NCBI GenBank assembly: GCA_022509105.1
Contig: JAFLTV010000013.1
Span: 1 to 50,742 of the forward strand
Length of the DNA stretch: 50,742 nt
Direction of reading: 5' to 3'
Origin: Muribaculaceae bacterium
GTDB taxonomy: Bacteria > Bacteroidota > Bacteroidia > Bacteroidales > Muribaculaceae
Shown: in pieces, positions 34,383 to 42,423 of the stretch
Numbering within the stretch: the stretch's first letter is position 1
Layout: the number at the start of each line of letters is the position of its first letter
Notes under the pieces: model-generated
Told to the model about the DNA's origin: nothing
What the model saw: the letters and a program-made list of their open reading frames with translations, nothing else
The model's database searches: none
Program-made: the position numbers and the translations under genes

Positions 34383-34970
34383 TTAAAAGATATAAACAAG
34401 ATTTACAGCCGCTTTTGTGGGGCCAAAATAGTTATGATGCCCTCTTCCGACTTTCCTTCCACAATTTTGACATTGGAAGATGTCATAGTCCAAATAGACA
34501 TACCCGATTCCGATTTCAAATTCCATATTCCAATGCTTGCTCAAGGGGAGTGCGTATCCATAAGCCACACCGCCCCCGATGCCCCAACCTTGATAACGAT
34601 GGTCTTTAAGCTTTGAAAAGTCGGTGCCTAAGAATTTTATGGAGGTATCAATATTTCCTACATTGTACTGGCCGCCGATTACGTGCAACCCGATGAAATG
34701 TTTTAAGAAGGCTTCGCAAAACCAATATCTAGCTTCAGGCTGGACAAACCAATGTTTCCATTTATGACCATGGATGGTCCAGTCGTTGAAATCTCCTGAG
34801 ACATCAAGCGACCATTTCGGAGCCAGTTTGCCTTCTATTCCGAGGTTGGCATTTGCTGTGGCATCATATAGAAGATTAGTCTTTACGGCTACATTTTGTG
34901 CTTTGCAATAGCAGAAAGAAAAAAGTGCCAGAAAAGACAAGATGATGCTTATTCGTATTGCTTTGCGCAT
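34383..34970 (-). CDS. DUF3575 outer-membrane protein, first gene of the pilus operon
   Basis: The 195-residue protein has a signal peptide (RISIILSFLALFSFCYCKA) and then the DUF3575 pattern: VAVKTNLLYDATANANLGIE, KWSLDVSGDFNDW, WKHWFVQPEARYW, FIGLHVIGGQYN and GWGIGGGVAYGY, ending in a beta strand with terminal aromatic (VNLVYIF). It looks like a small outer-membrane beta barrel. It is the first gene after the consensus promoter and precedes the DUF3868 gene by 9 bases. A role in anchoring or exporting pilus subunits is inferred from the usual pairing of these two families. Confidence 0.87.
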   Translation of the reverse strand: MRKAIRISIILSFLALFSFCYCKAQNVAVKTNLLYDATANANLGIEGKLAPKWSLDVSGDFNDWTIHGHKWKHWFVQPEARYWFCEAFLKHFIGLHVIGGQYNVGNIDTSIKFLGTDFSKLKDHRYQGWGIGGGVAYGYALPLSKHWNMEFEIGIGYVYLDYDIFQCQNCGRKVGRGHHNYFGPTKAAVNLVYIF

Positions 34971-35324
34971 GCTTTAACGTACTTATTGTAAACCAATAGT
35001 TTATTACTATCGGATAACGGGTATGTTTTAAGTTAAGAAAAATTACAACAAAGTTAAGGCTTTATCATCTTTTTTGCAAATTTGATTAGTAATTATTTTT
35101 AAGAGGAAATAACATCTTTTTTAGGCAATAGATTGTTTTGATATAAAGAAGTGGAATTATAAATCCTGAATCAAGGTTGTCTTGATGGAATTTAACCTAT
35201 GATGTTGAAGTAAAGATTAGTTTTTCACGTTATAGTCTGTCAGCATGAAAATTGAAATAACCATCTGGATTCCAATCCCTTCTGAAAGATTAATACTTTA
35301 TGTTTAATTATAAAATAAAAGATT
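34971..35324. other. Divergent promoter region between pilus operon and small plus-strand gene
   Basis: This 354-base AT-rich gap holds the pilus promoter (35049-35080). I find no second gene, no clear inverted repeats around the promoter and no confident plus-strand promoter for the 83-residue gene. Confidence 0.5.
35049..35080 (-). promoter_or_regulatory. Consensus promoter of the pilus operon
   Basis: On the minus strand TTTG (35080-35077), a 20-base spacer and TAACTTTG (35056-35049) match the Bacteroidetes -33/-7 pattern exactly. The start site would be near 35042, about 72 bases before the DUF3575 start codon. Confidence 0.7.
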
Positions 35325-35576
35325 ATGGAAGAATTTGATTCATTAAGACCGGGTGATAAAGTAACAGTCACCATCGCGGGTCCGGAAGGGAATGATCTGT
35401 TTAAATCAACAAACACCGGATTTCATAACATTGAGACAGCAGTTTCTGAGGCTATATCAAACGCAAATCTGTCTATAAATCCGGAAGATTGTGTCTTTAC
35501 AGTGAGTAATGAAAGCAGTGGCGTAACACATAGATATCGCCTTAACGCCCATGGGCATCTAAAATTGATTATTTAA
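35325..35576 (+). CDS. Small protein of unknown function
   Basis: This 83-residue, probably cytoplasmic protein begins MEEFDSLRPGDKVTVTIAG and has a beta-hairpin, helix (HNIETAVSEAISNAN), beta pattern ending in TVSNESSGVTHRYRLNAHGH. It is not recognised. It stands alone on the plus strand, divergent from the pilus operon, with an A/T-rich leader (ATAAAATAAAAGATT) before the start codon. Good codon flow and domain-like spacing make it a likely real gene. Confidence 0.65.
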   Translation: MEEFDSLRPGDKVTVTIAGPEGNDLFKSTNTGFHNIETAVSEAISNANLSINPEDCVFTVSNESSGVTHRYRLNAHGHLKLII

Positions 35577-35712
35577 ATGTAGCATGGCGCTCTGTCAATA
35601 TACACAATCTGTTGCGTTGTTTTTGGAATTCAGTCTCAGTCATTTACTTTAGTAAACTCCTTTCGACTTCTTCCTCAACGTCTTACATCTTGTGCATTTA
35701 TATAAAGCTAAA

Positions 35713-35749
35713 GAGGATGTGCCAAATAATCATTTTTTGACATATCCTC
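35713..35749 (-). terminator. Terminator of the RND efflux operon
   Basis: A 14-base stem with one mismatch and one G-U pair (35713-35726 with 35736-35749; GAGGATGTGCCAAA against TTTGACATATCCTC) encloses a nine-base loop. On the minus strand it is followed by TTTAGCTTT. It lies about 40 bases past the efflux operon's last stop. Confidence 0.75.
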
Positions 35750-35790
35750 AAAACTTTTAAGTAAACATTAAAATGGCGTTTGATTGCAGA

Positions 35791-37206
35791 CTAATTGGTC
35801 TCAAGATCTATTATATCGATCCGTGGCTCGAGTGTCCAGCCTCCCCCGAGGGCTTTATATAATTGTATAAGAGCCAAATGTTCATCACGAATAGCATTCA
35901 TGCGGGCAATCCGTGCCTCCAGATATCTTCTTTGTGCATCCAGGACATCGATATAATTAATGGTTCCTCCTCGATATTGCTTCCAGGTAAGTTCCTGATA
36001 TTTTGAAGCGGCTTCCAATAATTCCGAATCGCGCTCCACAGCCAATCTGGCAGAGCTATATTTTGTAATGGCATTGTCAACTTCGTTGAAAGCCTCCAAG
36101 ACTTTATTTTCATATGCAAGTCTGGCTTCGTTGTAGGCAGCAATGGCAGCTTTATATGTGTTTTTCCTTTTGCCGAAATCCACAAGAGGTGCGACAAAGT
36201 TTTCTGCCACATAACTGAAAGGGGAACGGAATAGATTCTTGAAATCGTTATCTTCGAGGCCTCCGGTGAGTTCTATATTCAAAGAGGGGAATCTTTTTGC
36301 ATAAGTGTAACCAACATTTGCCACTGCAACCTGCAGTTTATCTTCGTAAGACTTGATATCCGGCCTGCGTTCCAAAAGGGAAGAGGGGATTCCTAACGGT
36401 ATTCTGGAAGGCAGTGAGTTATCTTTAAGTTCACGAGATCTTTTAATTTTTTGGTCCGGAAGGTCGCCCATCAGAAGAAGCAATTGGTTTTCCACAACTT
36501 TTATGTTATATTCCAGATTCGGAATCAATGCGGCCGCTGTGGCATATTGCACTTGAGCCTGTTGGTAAACGGTTTCCGACGTCAGACCTCCGTCAAAGCG
36601 CAATTTTGCTAATCTCACCCCCTCCTTTCTGGTCTCCATTGTGGATTTTACAATCTCCAGTTCATTATCCAATGCCACAAGACGGAAATAAGCTGAAGCA
36701 GTCTCTGCCACAAGCACCATCCTCATGGCTCTTTCATCTTCCACGGTGGCTATATATTGCGATTCGCTTTTTTTCTTGGTCCATCTTAAAGCACCAAAAA
36801 GATCAACTTCCCAACTTATGGTTGCCTTGACGCCGATTTCAGGATCTATAAGATCAAGCTCTTTATAGTAATTGTTAGTTTCATGATTCCATGGAAGTCG
36901 GAAAGAGAGCTCAGGAAGCAATTTGGATTTGTCAACTTTATATAGGTATTGGGCTTGTTCGATTCTCTGAGCAGCCATTTGCAACCCTTTATTATTATCC
37001 AATACCTTTCGGATAATTTCACAGAGATCTTTATCTCCATAAAACTCCCACCATCCTATATCGGCTATTGTGAGAGAGTCTAAAGAATTTATTCCTCCAT
37101 AGTTTTCCGGAATTGCAATATCAGGTTTTGAAAGGTTTTTTACCCCCGAACAACTTGATAAAATATAGAAAGAAGAGATGATAAATATATAGAAAAGTCT
37201 TTTCAC
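35791..37206 (-). CDS. TolC/NodT-family outer-membrane efflux lipoprotein
   Basis: The 471-residue outer-membrane channel is a lipoprotein (signal ending ILSSC). The body shows the two internal repeats of the outer-membrane efflux family: KGLQMAAQRIEQAQYLYKVD and VAETASAYFRLVALDNELEI in the first half, AVANVGYTYAKRFPSLNIE, KNTYKAAIAAYNEARLAYEN and FNEVDNAITKYSSARLAVER in the second. A conserved YIDVLDAQRRYLEARI lies near the end. It forms the exit duct of a tripartite pump with the adjacent permease and periplasmic adaptor. Its start overlaps the permease stop by four bases. Substrates cannot be predicted; drugs, bile salts or dyes are typical. Confidence 0.92.
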   Translation of the reverse strand: MKRLFYIFIISSFYILSSCSGVKNLSKPDIAIPENYGGINSLDSLTIADIGWWEFYGDKDLCEIIRKVLDNNKGLQMAAQRIEQAQYLYKVDKSKLLPELSFRLPWNHETNNYYKELDLIDPEIGVKATISWEVDLFGALRWTKKKSESQYIATVEDERAMRMVLVAETASAYFRLVALDNELEIVKSTMETRKEGVRLAKLRFDGGLTSETVYQQAQVQYATAAALIPNLEYNIKVVENQLLLLMGDLPDQKIKRSRELKDNSLPSRIPLGIPSSLLERRPDIKSYEDKLQVAVANVGYTYAKRFPSLNIELTGGLEDNDFKNLFRSPFSYVAENFVAPLVDFGKRKNTYKAAIAAYNEARLAYENKVLEAFNEVDNAITKYSSARLAVERDSELLEAASKYQELTWKQYRGGTINYIDVLDAQRRYLEARIARMNAIRDEHLALIQLYKALGGGWTLEPRIDIIDLETN

Positions 37207-40200
37207 TTTTTGTTTCTTTTTTTAATATTGTATTTGATTCTATATATCCACACAAAAGAGAATGGCACAAAAACAATACCGGCAGTGATGGCCGTTACCA
37301 TACCGAAAAACACTCCTGTGCCGATACCTTGTCTGCTCACAGAGCCGGGTCCGGTGGCAATAACCAATGGTATCAATCCCAGAATAAATGCCAATGAAGT
37401 CATTACAATCGGACGAAATCTTAGATTTGCAGCAGTCAGAGCAGCTGCTACCACATCTTTACCCTTATCCATTTCCTCCTTTGCAAATTCGACGATGAGG
37501 ATTGCGTTTCTGGCTGCCAATCCGATAAGCATCACCAATCCTATCTGGAAATATATATTGTTTTCAAGTCCTAAAAGCCAAATTCCGATATAAGCTCCGA
37601 CACAAGCTATAGGAAGAGTGAGGAGAACGGCAATTGGAATTGTCCAGCTTTCATATTGGGCTGCAAGGAAAAGAAAAACAAAGAGGAAAGCCAAAGCGAG
37701 CACGAGCCCTGTTTTCCCGCTTGCATGTTTCTCTTGATAGGAGAGTCCGCTCCATTCGATTTTTATGTTGTCCGGAAGATGCTCTTCAACGATATTTTCT
37801 ATTGCGTTCATAGCCTGACCCGAACTGTATCCGGCTGAAGCTTCGCCGGTAAAAGGAGCGGAAGTAAACATGTTAAACCGTTTTATAGTCCCTGCTCCTG
37901 CAGTGTAGTCAGTGGTGCCAAGAGAAGATATCGGAATCATTTTGCCGCCGTTGCCCTTTACATAGAAAAGACCAAGGTTGTCACGTCTGGCACGGTAGGG
38001 GGCTTCTGCCTGGATGTAAACCCTGTAGATTCTGTTAAAGAGGTTGAAGTCATTGACATATACAGAGCCTGTGAAGGTTTTCATAGTAGTGAAAATATCC
38101 GACATCTGCACTCCCTGAAGACGAGCCTTATCTCTGTCAACATCAAAATATAATTGCGGAATATCATTTTGCATAGCCGAGGCGAGGCTGCTGAGTTCAG
38201 GCCGCATAGATGCATAATAGAGCAGAGTGTCGGCAGCTTTCTGCACATCGGAATAAGTGGCGTCTCCTCTTGCCTCCAAGGCAAATGAAAAACCTCCTGA
38301 TTCTCCCAGTCCGGGAATCACAGCCGGACGTGATAAATAAACCTTGCTTTCAGGATATTGAGACAATTCCTTCTTCACCCTCTCCATTATATCGCTGATG
38401 TCGCTACTTTTTCTTTCTCCCCAAGGTTTTAGGATTACAGTGAGCTGGCTTCTTGCTTGAGAAGTGCCAAGCCTGGGACTTGAACCGGTGACATTTAAAA
38501 CATATTCTATATCAGGATCAGCAATCAGGAAATCCATAGCCCGGTCAGTGACCTTACGGGTGCGTTCTATTGTAGCATCTTCGGGTAGTTCGAGTTCAAC
38601 AGTGAAATAACCTTGGTCTTCCTGAGGAATGAAACTTTGAGGCAGGAATTTATTAAACAGCCAAATGGCAATCAATACCATCCCAAATCCGGCAATTACT
38701 CTTCTTGAGCGTGTTAAAGCCTTTACAATTAATTTGGAATATATTTTATTGCCTTTGGCAAGCCCGATATTGATTCGTCGGAAGATCCGATGTTTCTTTT
38801 TAGCGGATGGTTTCAACATAAGTGCACACATCACCGGACTCAGAGTCAAGGCAACGATGGTGGATATAACAACCGACACCACAATCGTGATAGTGAATTG
38901 ACGATATAGCATTCCTGTGATTCCTGTCAGGAAGCTTACGGGAACAAACACGGCACATAACACCAATGACATGGCAACTAAGGCCCCTCCAAGGTTATTC
39001 ATAGCCTTTTTCGTGGCCGCTTTGGGTGATAATTTTTCCTTATTCATGACTCGATCTACATTCTCAACCACCACTATGGCATCGTCAACCACAATGCCGA
39101 TGGCCAGTATAAGACCGAGAAGTGTGAGCATATTTAAGGAAAAACCGAATAGCAGCATGATCCCGAAAGTACCGATAAGAGAGATTGGCACTGCCACCAT
39201 GGGAATAACAGTGGCTCTCCAGCTCTGAAGCGAAAAGAAAACCACGATTATCACAAGAATGACAGCTTCAATCAATGTGCGGTAAACATGGTGAACCGAT
39301 TCCGAGATATATGTTGTGACATCGAAAGGAATATCGTATGTGATACCCTCCGGGAAATTCCTGCTTAAATCTTTCATTTCCTCCCTCACTCTTTTAGAGA
39401 CATCCAAAGCATTTGCTCCGGGGAGAAGATTGATATTCATGACAGCGGCGTTTTCACCGTTAATGCCGCTCTCGGTATTATAAGACTGAGCTTCCAATGA
39501 AATCCTTGCCACATCTTTCAGTCGGGTAATCGATCCGTCGGGGTTTGCTCTGACCACAATCTGCTCGAATTCATCAACAGAAGAAAGCCTCCCTCTTGCA
39601 GTGATGGGTATTGTAATGTCTATCCCTTCCATCGGAGCTTGTCCGAAAACTCCGGCGGCCGATTCCCTGTTTTGATCCTGGAGAGCATTCTGAAGGTCTT
39701 TAATGGTCAGACCCATGTCTGCCAGCTTATCTGGCTGCACCCATATCTGCATCGCGTAATAACGGCTGCCCACATTGGTGACGCTTCCCACTCCGGGAAT
39801 TCGCCTCAACATGTCGAGAACATTTAAAGTGGAATAGTTTGAAAGATAAATCTCATCAAACTTAGGGTCAGAAGAAAGTAAAGTGATAGTCATCAGTCGG
39901 CTGGAGGCTTGTTTTTCTACCGACAAACCGTTTTTCACTACCTCAGCGGGGAGACGGGATTCAGCCTTTTTGATCCTGTTTTGGATATCAACTGCAGCAA
40001 TGTCAGGATCTGTGCCTATATCAAAAGTGACCGTGGCGTTGTAGCCTCCCGAATTAGAACTCGTGGACTCCATGTATAACATTCCGGGAGTTCCGTTTAA
40101 CTCCTGTTCTATGGGTGTTGCAACAGCTTGGGTTACAGTCTGTGCATCCGCTCCCGGATATGAAGCAGTTATTTTAACTGATGGAGGAACAATATCCGGA

Positions 40201-40307
40201 TATTGGTCGATCGGCAACAATGTCAATCCAATGATACCGATAATAACGATTACGATTGAAATAACAATAGAGAAAACCGGACGATCAATGAAAAAATCTG
40301 ATTTCAT
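37203..40307 (-). CDS. RND multidrug efflux permease (AcrB/HAE1 type)
   Basis: The 1034-residue inner-membrane permease has the expected length and twelve-helix layout. It starts FFIDRPVFSIVISIVIVIIG and has the pore-domain motif GADAQTVTQAVATPIEQELNG. The helix-4 proton relay motif GIVVDDAIVVVENVDRVM holds two adjacent aspartates. The second half mirrors it, with LIGLAARNAILIVEFAKEE. These are marks of HAE1-type proton-driven drug exporters. It overlaps the adaptor stop (upstream) and the TolC-type gene start (downstream) by four bases each, so the three are one translational unit. No TetR or AraC regulator is adjacent. Confidence 0.95.
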   Translation of the reverse strand: MKSDFFIDRPVFSIVISIVIVIIGIIGLTLLPIDQYPDIVPPSVKITASYPGADAQTVTQAVATPIEQELNGTPGMLYMESTSSNSGGYNATVTFDIGTDPDIAAVDIQNRIKKAESRLPAEVVKNGLSVEKQASSRLMTITLLSSDPKFDEIYLSNYSTLNVLDMLRRIPGVGSVTNVGSRYYAMQIWVQPDKLADMGLTIKDLQNALQDQNRESAAGVFGQAPMEGIDITIPITARGRLSSVDEFEQIVVRANPDGSITRLKDVARISLEAQSYNTESGINGENAAVMNINLLPGANALDVSKRVREEMKDLSRNFPEGITYDIPFDVTTYISESVHHVYRTLIEAVILVIIVVFFSLQSWRATVIPMVAVPISLIGTFGIMLLFGFSLNMLTLLGLILAIGIVVDDAIVVVENVDRVMNKEKLSPKAATKKAMNNLGGALVAMSLVLCAVFVPVSFLTGITGMLYRQFTITIVVSVVISTIVALTLSPVMCALMLKPSAKKKHRIFRRINIGLAKGNKIYSKLIVKALTRSRRVIAGFGMVLIAIWLFNKFLPQSFIPQEDQGYFTVELELPEDATIERTRKVTDRAMDFLIADPDIEYVLNVTGSSPRLGTSQARSQLTVILKPWGERKSSDISDIMERVKKELSQYPESKVYLSRPAVIPGLGESGGFSFALEARGDATYSDVQKAADTLLYYASMRPELSSLASAMQNDIPQLYFDVDRDKARLQGVQMSDIFTTMKTFTGSVYVNDFNLFNRIYRVYIQAEAPYRARRDNLGLFYVKGNGGKMIPISSLGTTDYTAGAGTIKRFNMFTSAPFTGEASAGYSSGQAMNAIENIVEEHLPDNIKIEWSGLSYQEKHASGKTGLVLALAFLFVFLFLAAQYESWTIPIAVLLTLPIACVGAYIGIWLLGLENNIYFQIGLVMLIGLAARNAILIVEFAKEEMDKGKDVVAAALTAANLRFRPIVMTSLAFILGLIPLVIATGPGSVSRQGIGTGVFFGMVTAITAGIVFVPFSFVWIYRIKYNIKKRNKK

Positions 40308-41557
40308 TTCTGAGTTTGGTTATTGTATTCAGAGTATTTCACCGGTTTCACTTTCATTCCGGGGTTTAATTTATGGAATCCTTCCACCACTATTTTTTCA
40401 CCCTTTGCAAGGCCACGTTCTATAACGGTGTTATTTCCTATTTCCGGTCCGATTTCCACATATCTTCTTTCCACAATGCTGTCAGGTCGGATAATATAAA
40501 TATAAGCGCCACCTTTTTCTATTTCCAGAGCCCTGGAAGGAGCCACCACAGCATTTTCCCTTACATCAAGAAGAAGCTTAACTTTTGTAAATTGCCCCGG
40601 CAAAAGTTCCCTGTCGTTGTTAGGCATTTCGGCTCTTACAGAGAAAGTGCCTGTCTGAGGATCTACCTGAGGGTCAGTGAAGTCCACCAATCCTTTGTAT
40701 GGATATGCACGTCCGTCAGCAAGAGTGACGGTTACGTAGGAATCCCAGGTTTTGGTTTCATCTTTTTGTCCGATATTTATATTTCTGTCTTTAAGGCTGA
40801 GATAATCCAAGGCTGTCATACTGAAATCGATTCTAACAGTATCTGTCTTTAACACAGTGGCAAGCAGGGATTTTCCTCCGGGACCCACTAATGTGCCGAT
40901 ATCAACGTTTCTTTGAGATATATATCCGGAAATCGGAGATTTGACTGTGGTGTAACCCAATACCATCTCTGCTTGTGTTAGATCGGCTTCACCGATCACC
41001 ACATCGGCATGAGATGTTTCATAAGCGGCTACTGCATTATCCAGGTCAAGCTGACTGGCTGCATTTTCTTCATAAAGCGGTTTGATTCGGTTTAAATCTC
41101 TTTCAGCCTTTAAAGCCTGAGCTTTTGCTTTATTGAGCCTTGCTTTTGCACTTTCAACTTTTGCCTTGTATAAGAGGGGGTCAATAATAAAGAGAGTCTG
41201 GCCTTTTTCCACGTAGGTTCCTTCATCAAAAAGCATCTTTTCAAGGTAGCCCTCCACTCTGGCTCTCACCTCCACAAATTGATGTGCGTTAACCCGACCA
41301 ACATATTCCCCATATATGTCTACATTATCAGTAACAACATCCTCAATGGCTACCACAGGATATTCAGGTTCTACAGGTTGCGGTATGCTTAGCCATACAA
41401 TGCCACCAATAATGCAGATGAAAAGAACTGAAAAAATAACCCAATGCCACCATTTAATTGGTAAATGTTTAATATTGGCCGACATAGCCTTTATATCACT
41501 TAGCTTAAGCTCTCTAACCTTCTGAATATGCCTTCGTGAGTGGTTTTGATTAGCCAT
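40304..41557 (-). CDS. Periplasmic adaptor of the RND efflux pump (AcrA/HlyD family)
   Basis: The 417-residue adaptor has an unusually long 35-residue cytoplasmic N-terminus rich in basic residues, then a membrane anchor (WVIFSVLFICIIGGIVWL). Lipoyl-like halves flank a coiled-coil hairpin (YVEKGQTLFIIDP, AKARLNKAKAQALKAERDLNR). Beta-barrel and membrane-proximal domains follow (GTFSVRAEMPNNDRELLPGQ, GEKIVVEGFHKLNPG). It bridges the permease and outer-membrane channel. It is the first gene of the operon. The upstream 300 bases give no convincing consensus promoter on this strand. An inner start codon would remove the basic tail, but nothing in the sequence compels it. Confidence 0.93.
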   Translation of the reverse strand: MANQNHSRRHIQKVRELKLSDIKAMSANIKHLPIKWWHWVIFSVLFICIIGGIVWLSIPQPVEPEYPVVAIEDVVTDNVDIYGEYVGRVNAHQFVEVRARVEGYLEKMLFDEGTYVEKGQTLFIIDPLLYKAKVESAKARLNKAKAQALKAERDLNRIKPLYEENAASQLDLDNAVAAYETSHADVVIGEADLTQAEMVLGYTTVKSPISGYISQRNVDIGTLVGPGGKSLLATVLKTDTVRIDFSMTALDYLSLKDRNINIGQKDETKTWDSYVTVTLADGRAYPYKGLVDFTDPQVDPQTGTFSVRAEMPNNDRELLPGQFTKVKLLLDVRENAVVAPSRALEIEKGGAYIYIIRPDSIVERRYVEIGPEIGNNTVIERGLAKGEKIVVEGFHKLNPGMKVKPVKYSEYNNQTQK

Positions 41558-41878
41558 CTGTAGAATTGCTCTTATTGAGATTTTAGGGGTAAAAATTTTT
41601 AGTCTATAACACTAACGTTTAAAATATATATAATATGATAAAAAATATCTGATTTTCATTAATTTATGAAAAAACTAATATTATATTCCCGAAAAACTTG
41701 TGAATTTGATGACTCATTCCCAATTTTATTATTGATAAGGAGAAGATTATCATGTAAAAATGTCCGTACAATACAATCCATAGGATAAATAATGTGGTAA
41801 GTGGCTTAATATTCAATTGTTTATAATCCTTTTAAAGGTATTCTTTGTTATAAATACAAACAATTAAAATTAGAAAAT
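41558..41878. other. Divergent intergenic region, no gene seen
   Basis: This AT-rich 321-base gap separates the efflux operon from glutathione peroxidase. A weak plus-strand promoter (TTGT at 41817 and TATTCTTTG at 41839-41847, with one extra base in the -7 box) may serve the peroxidase. A short palindrome GATAA/TTATC near 41735-41753 is the only other feature. Confidence 0.35.
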
Positions 41879-42355
41879 ATGGAAATCTACGATTTTAAAG
41901 TAACCGATAACAAAGGAGAGGAAGTTTCTCTTTCCAAATATAAAGGGAAAGTATTGTTGATAGTAAATACAGCCACAGGTTGCGGTTTCACACCACAATA
42001 TAAAGGACTTGAAGAATTATACAAAAAATATAAGGATAAAGGTCTTGAAATATTGGATTTCCCATGCAATCAGTTTGGTCATCAGGCTCCCGGCACGGAT
42101 CAGGAAATAGATTCGTTTTGCACTTTGAAATATGGCACAACTTTTCCAAGATTCCGAAAAATAGACGTAAATGGAGAAAATGCCTCTCCATTATATAAAT
42201 GGTTAAAGAAGGAAAAGGGAGGAATATTCGGAAATTCCATTAAATGGAATTTTACTAAATTTCTTGTGGATAGAAATGGGAAAGTTGTAGAAAGATATTC
42301 TTCTACTGTGTCTCCATCCAAAATAGAAAACAAGATAAAAGAACTGTTGGAATAA
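41879..42355 (+). CDS. Glutathione peroxidase-family (thioredoxin-type) peroxidase
   Basis: The 158-residue enzyme has the full thioredoxin-fold peroxidase set. The peroxidatic cysteine is C35 in [11 protein letters not shown], the catalytic glutamine Q65 lies in FPCNQF, and the tryptophan-asparagine pair is in [15 protein letters not shown] second conserved cysteine, C81 in EIDSFC, is the usual resolving residue of thioredoxin-dependent bacterial members. It reduces hydrogen or lipid peroxides in the cytoplasm. It stands alone on the plus strand between the efflux operon and the glycan-degrading operon. There is no signal peptide. Confidence 0.94.
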   Translation: MEIYDFKVTDNKGEEVSLSKYKGKVLLIVNTATGCGFTPQYKGLEELYKKYKDKGLEILDFPCNQFGHQAPGTDQEIDSFCTLKYGTTFPRFRKIDVNGENASPLYKWLKKEKGGIFGNSIKWNFTKFLVDRNGKVVERYSSTVSPSKIENKIKELLE

Positions 42356-42423
42356 GAGTTTTAAACTGTAATTAAAAACATTTTAAAAAAACTATTCAAT
42401 CATATTTCAAAAGGTAAATAAAT

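Noticed and set aside
40373..40852. 159-codon antisense frame in the efflux adaptor gene
   Set aside because: It lies fully opposite a strongly conserved adaptor; the composition looks like a reverse-frame artefact.
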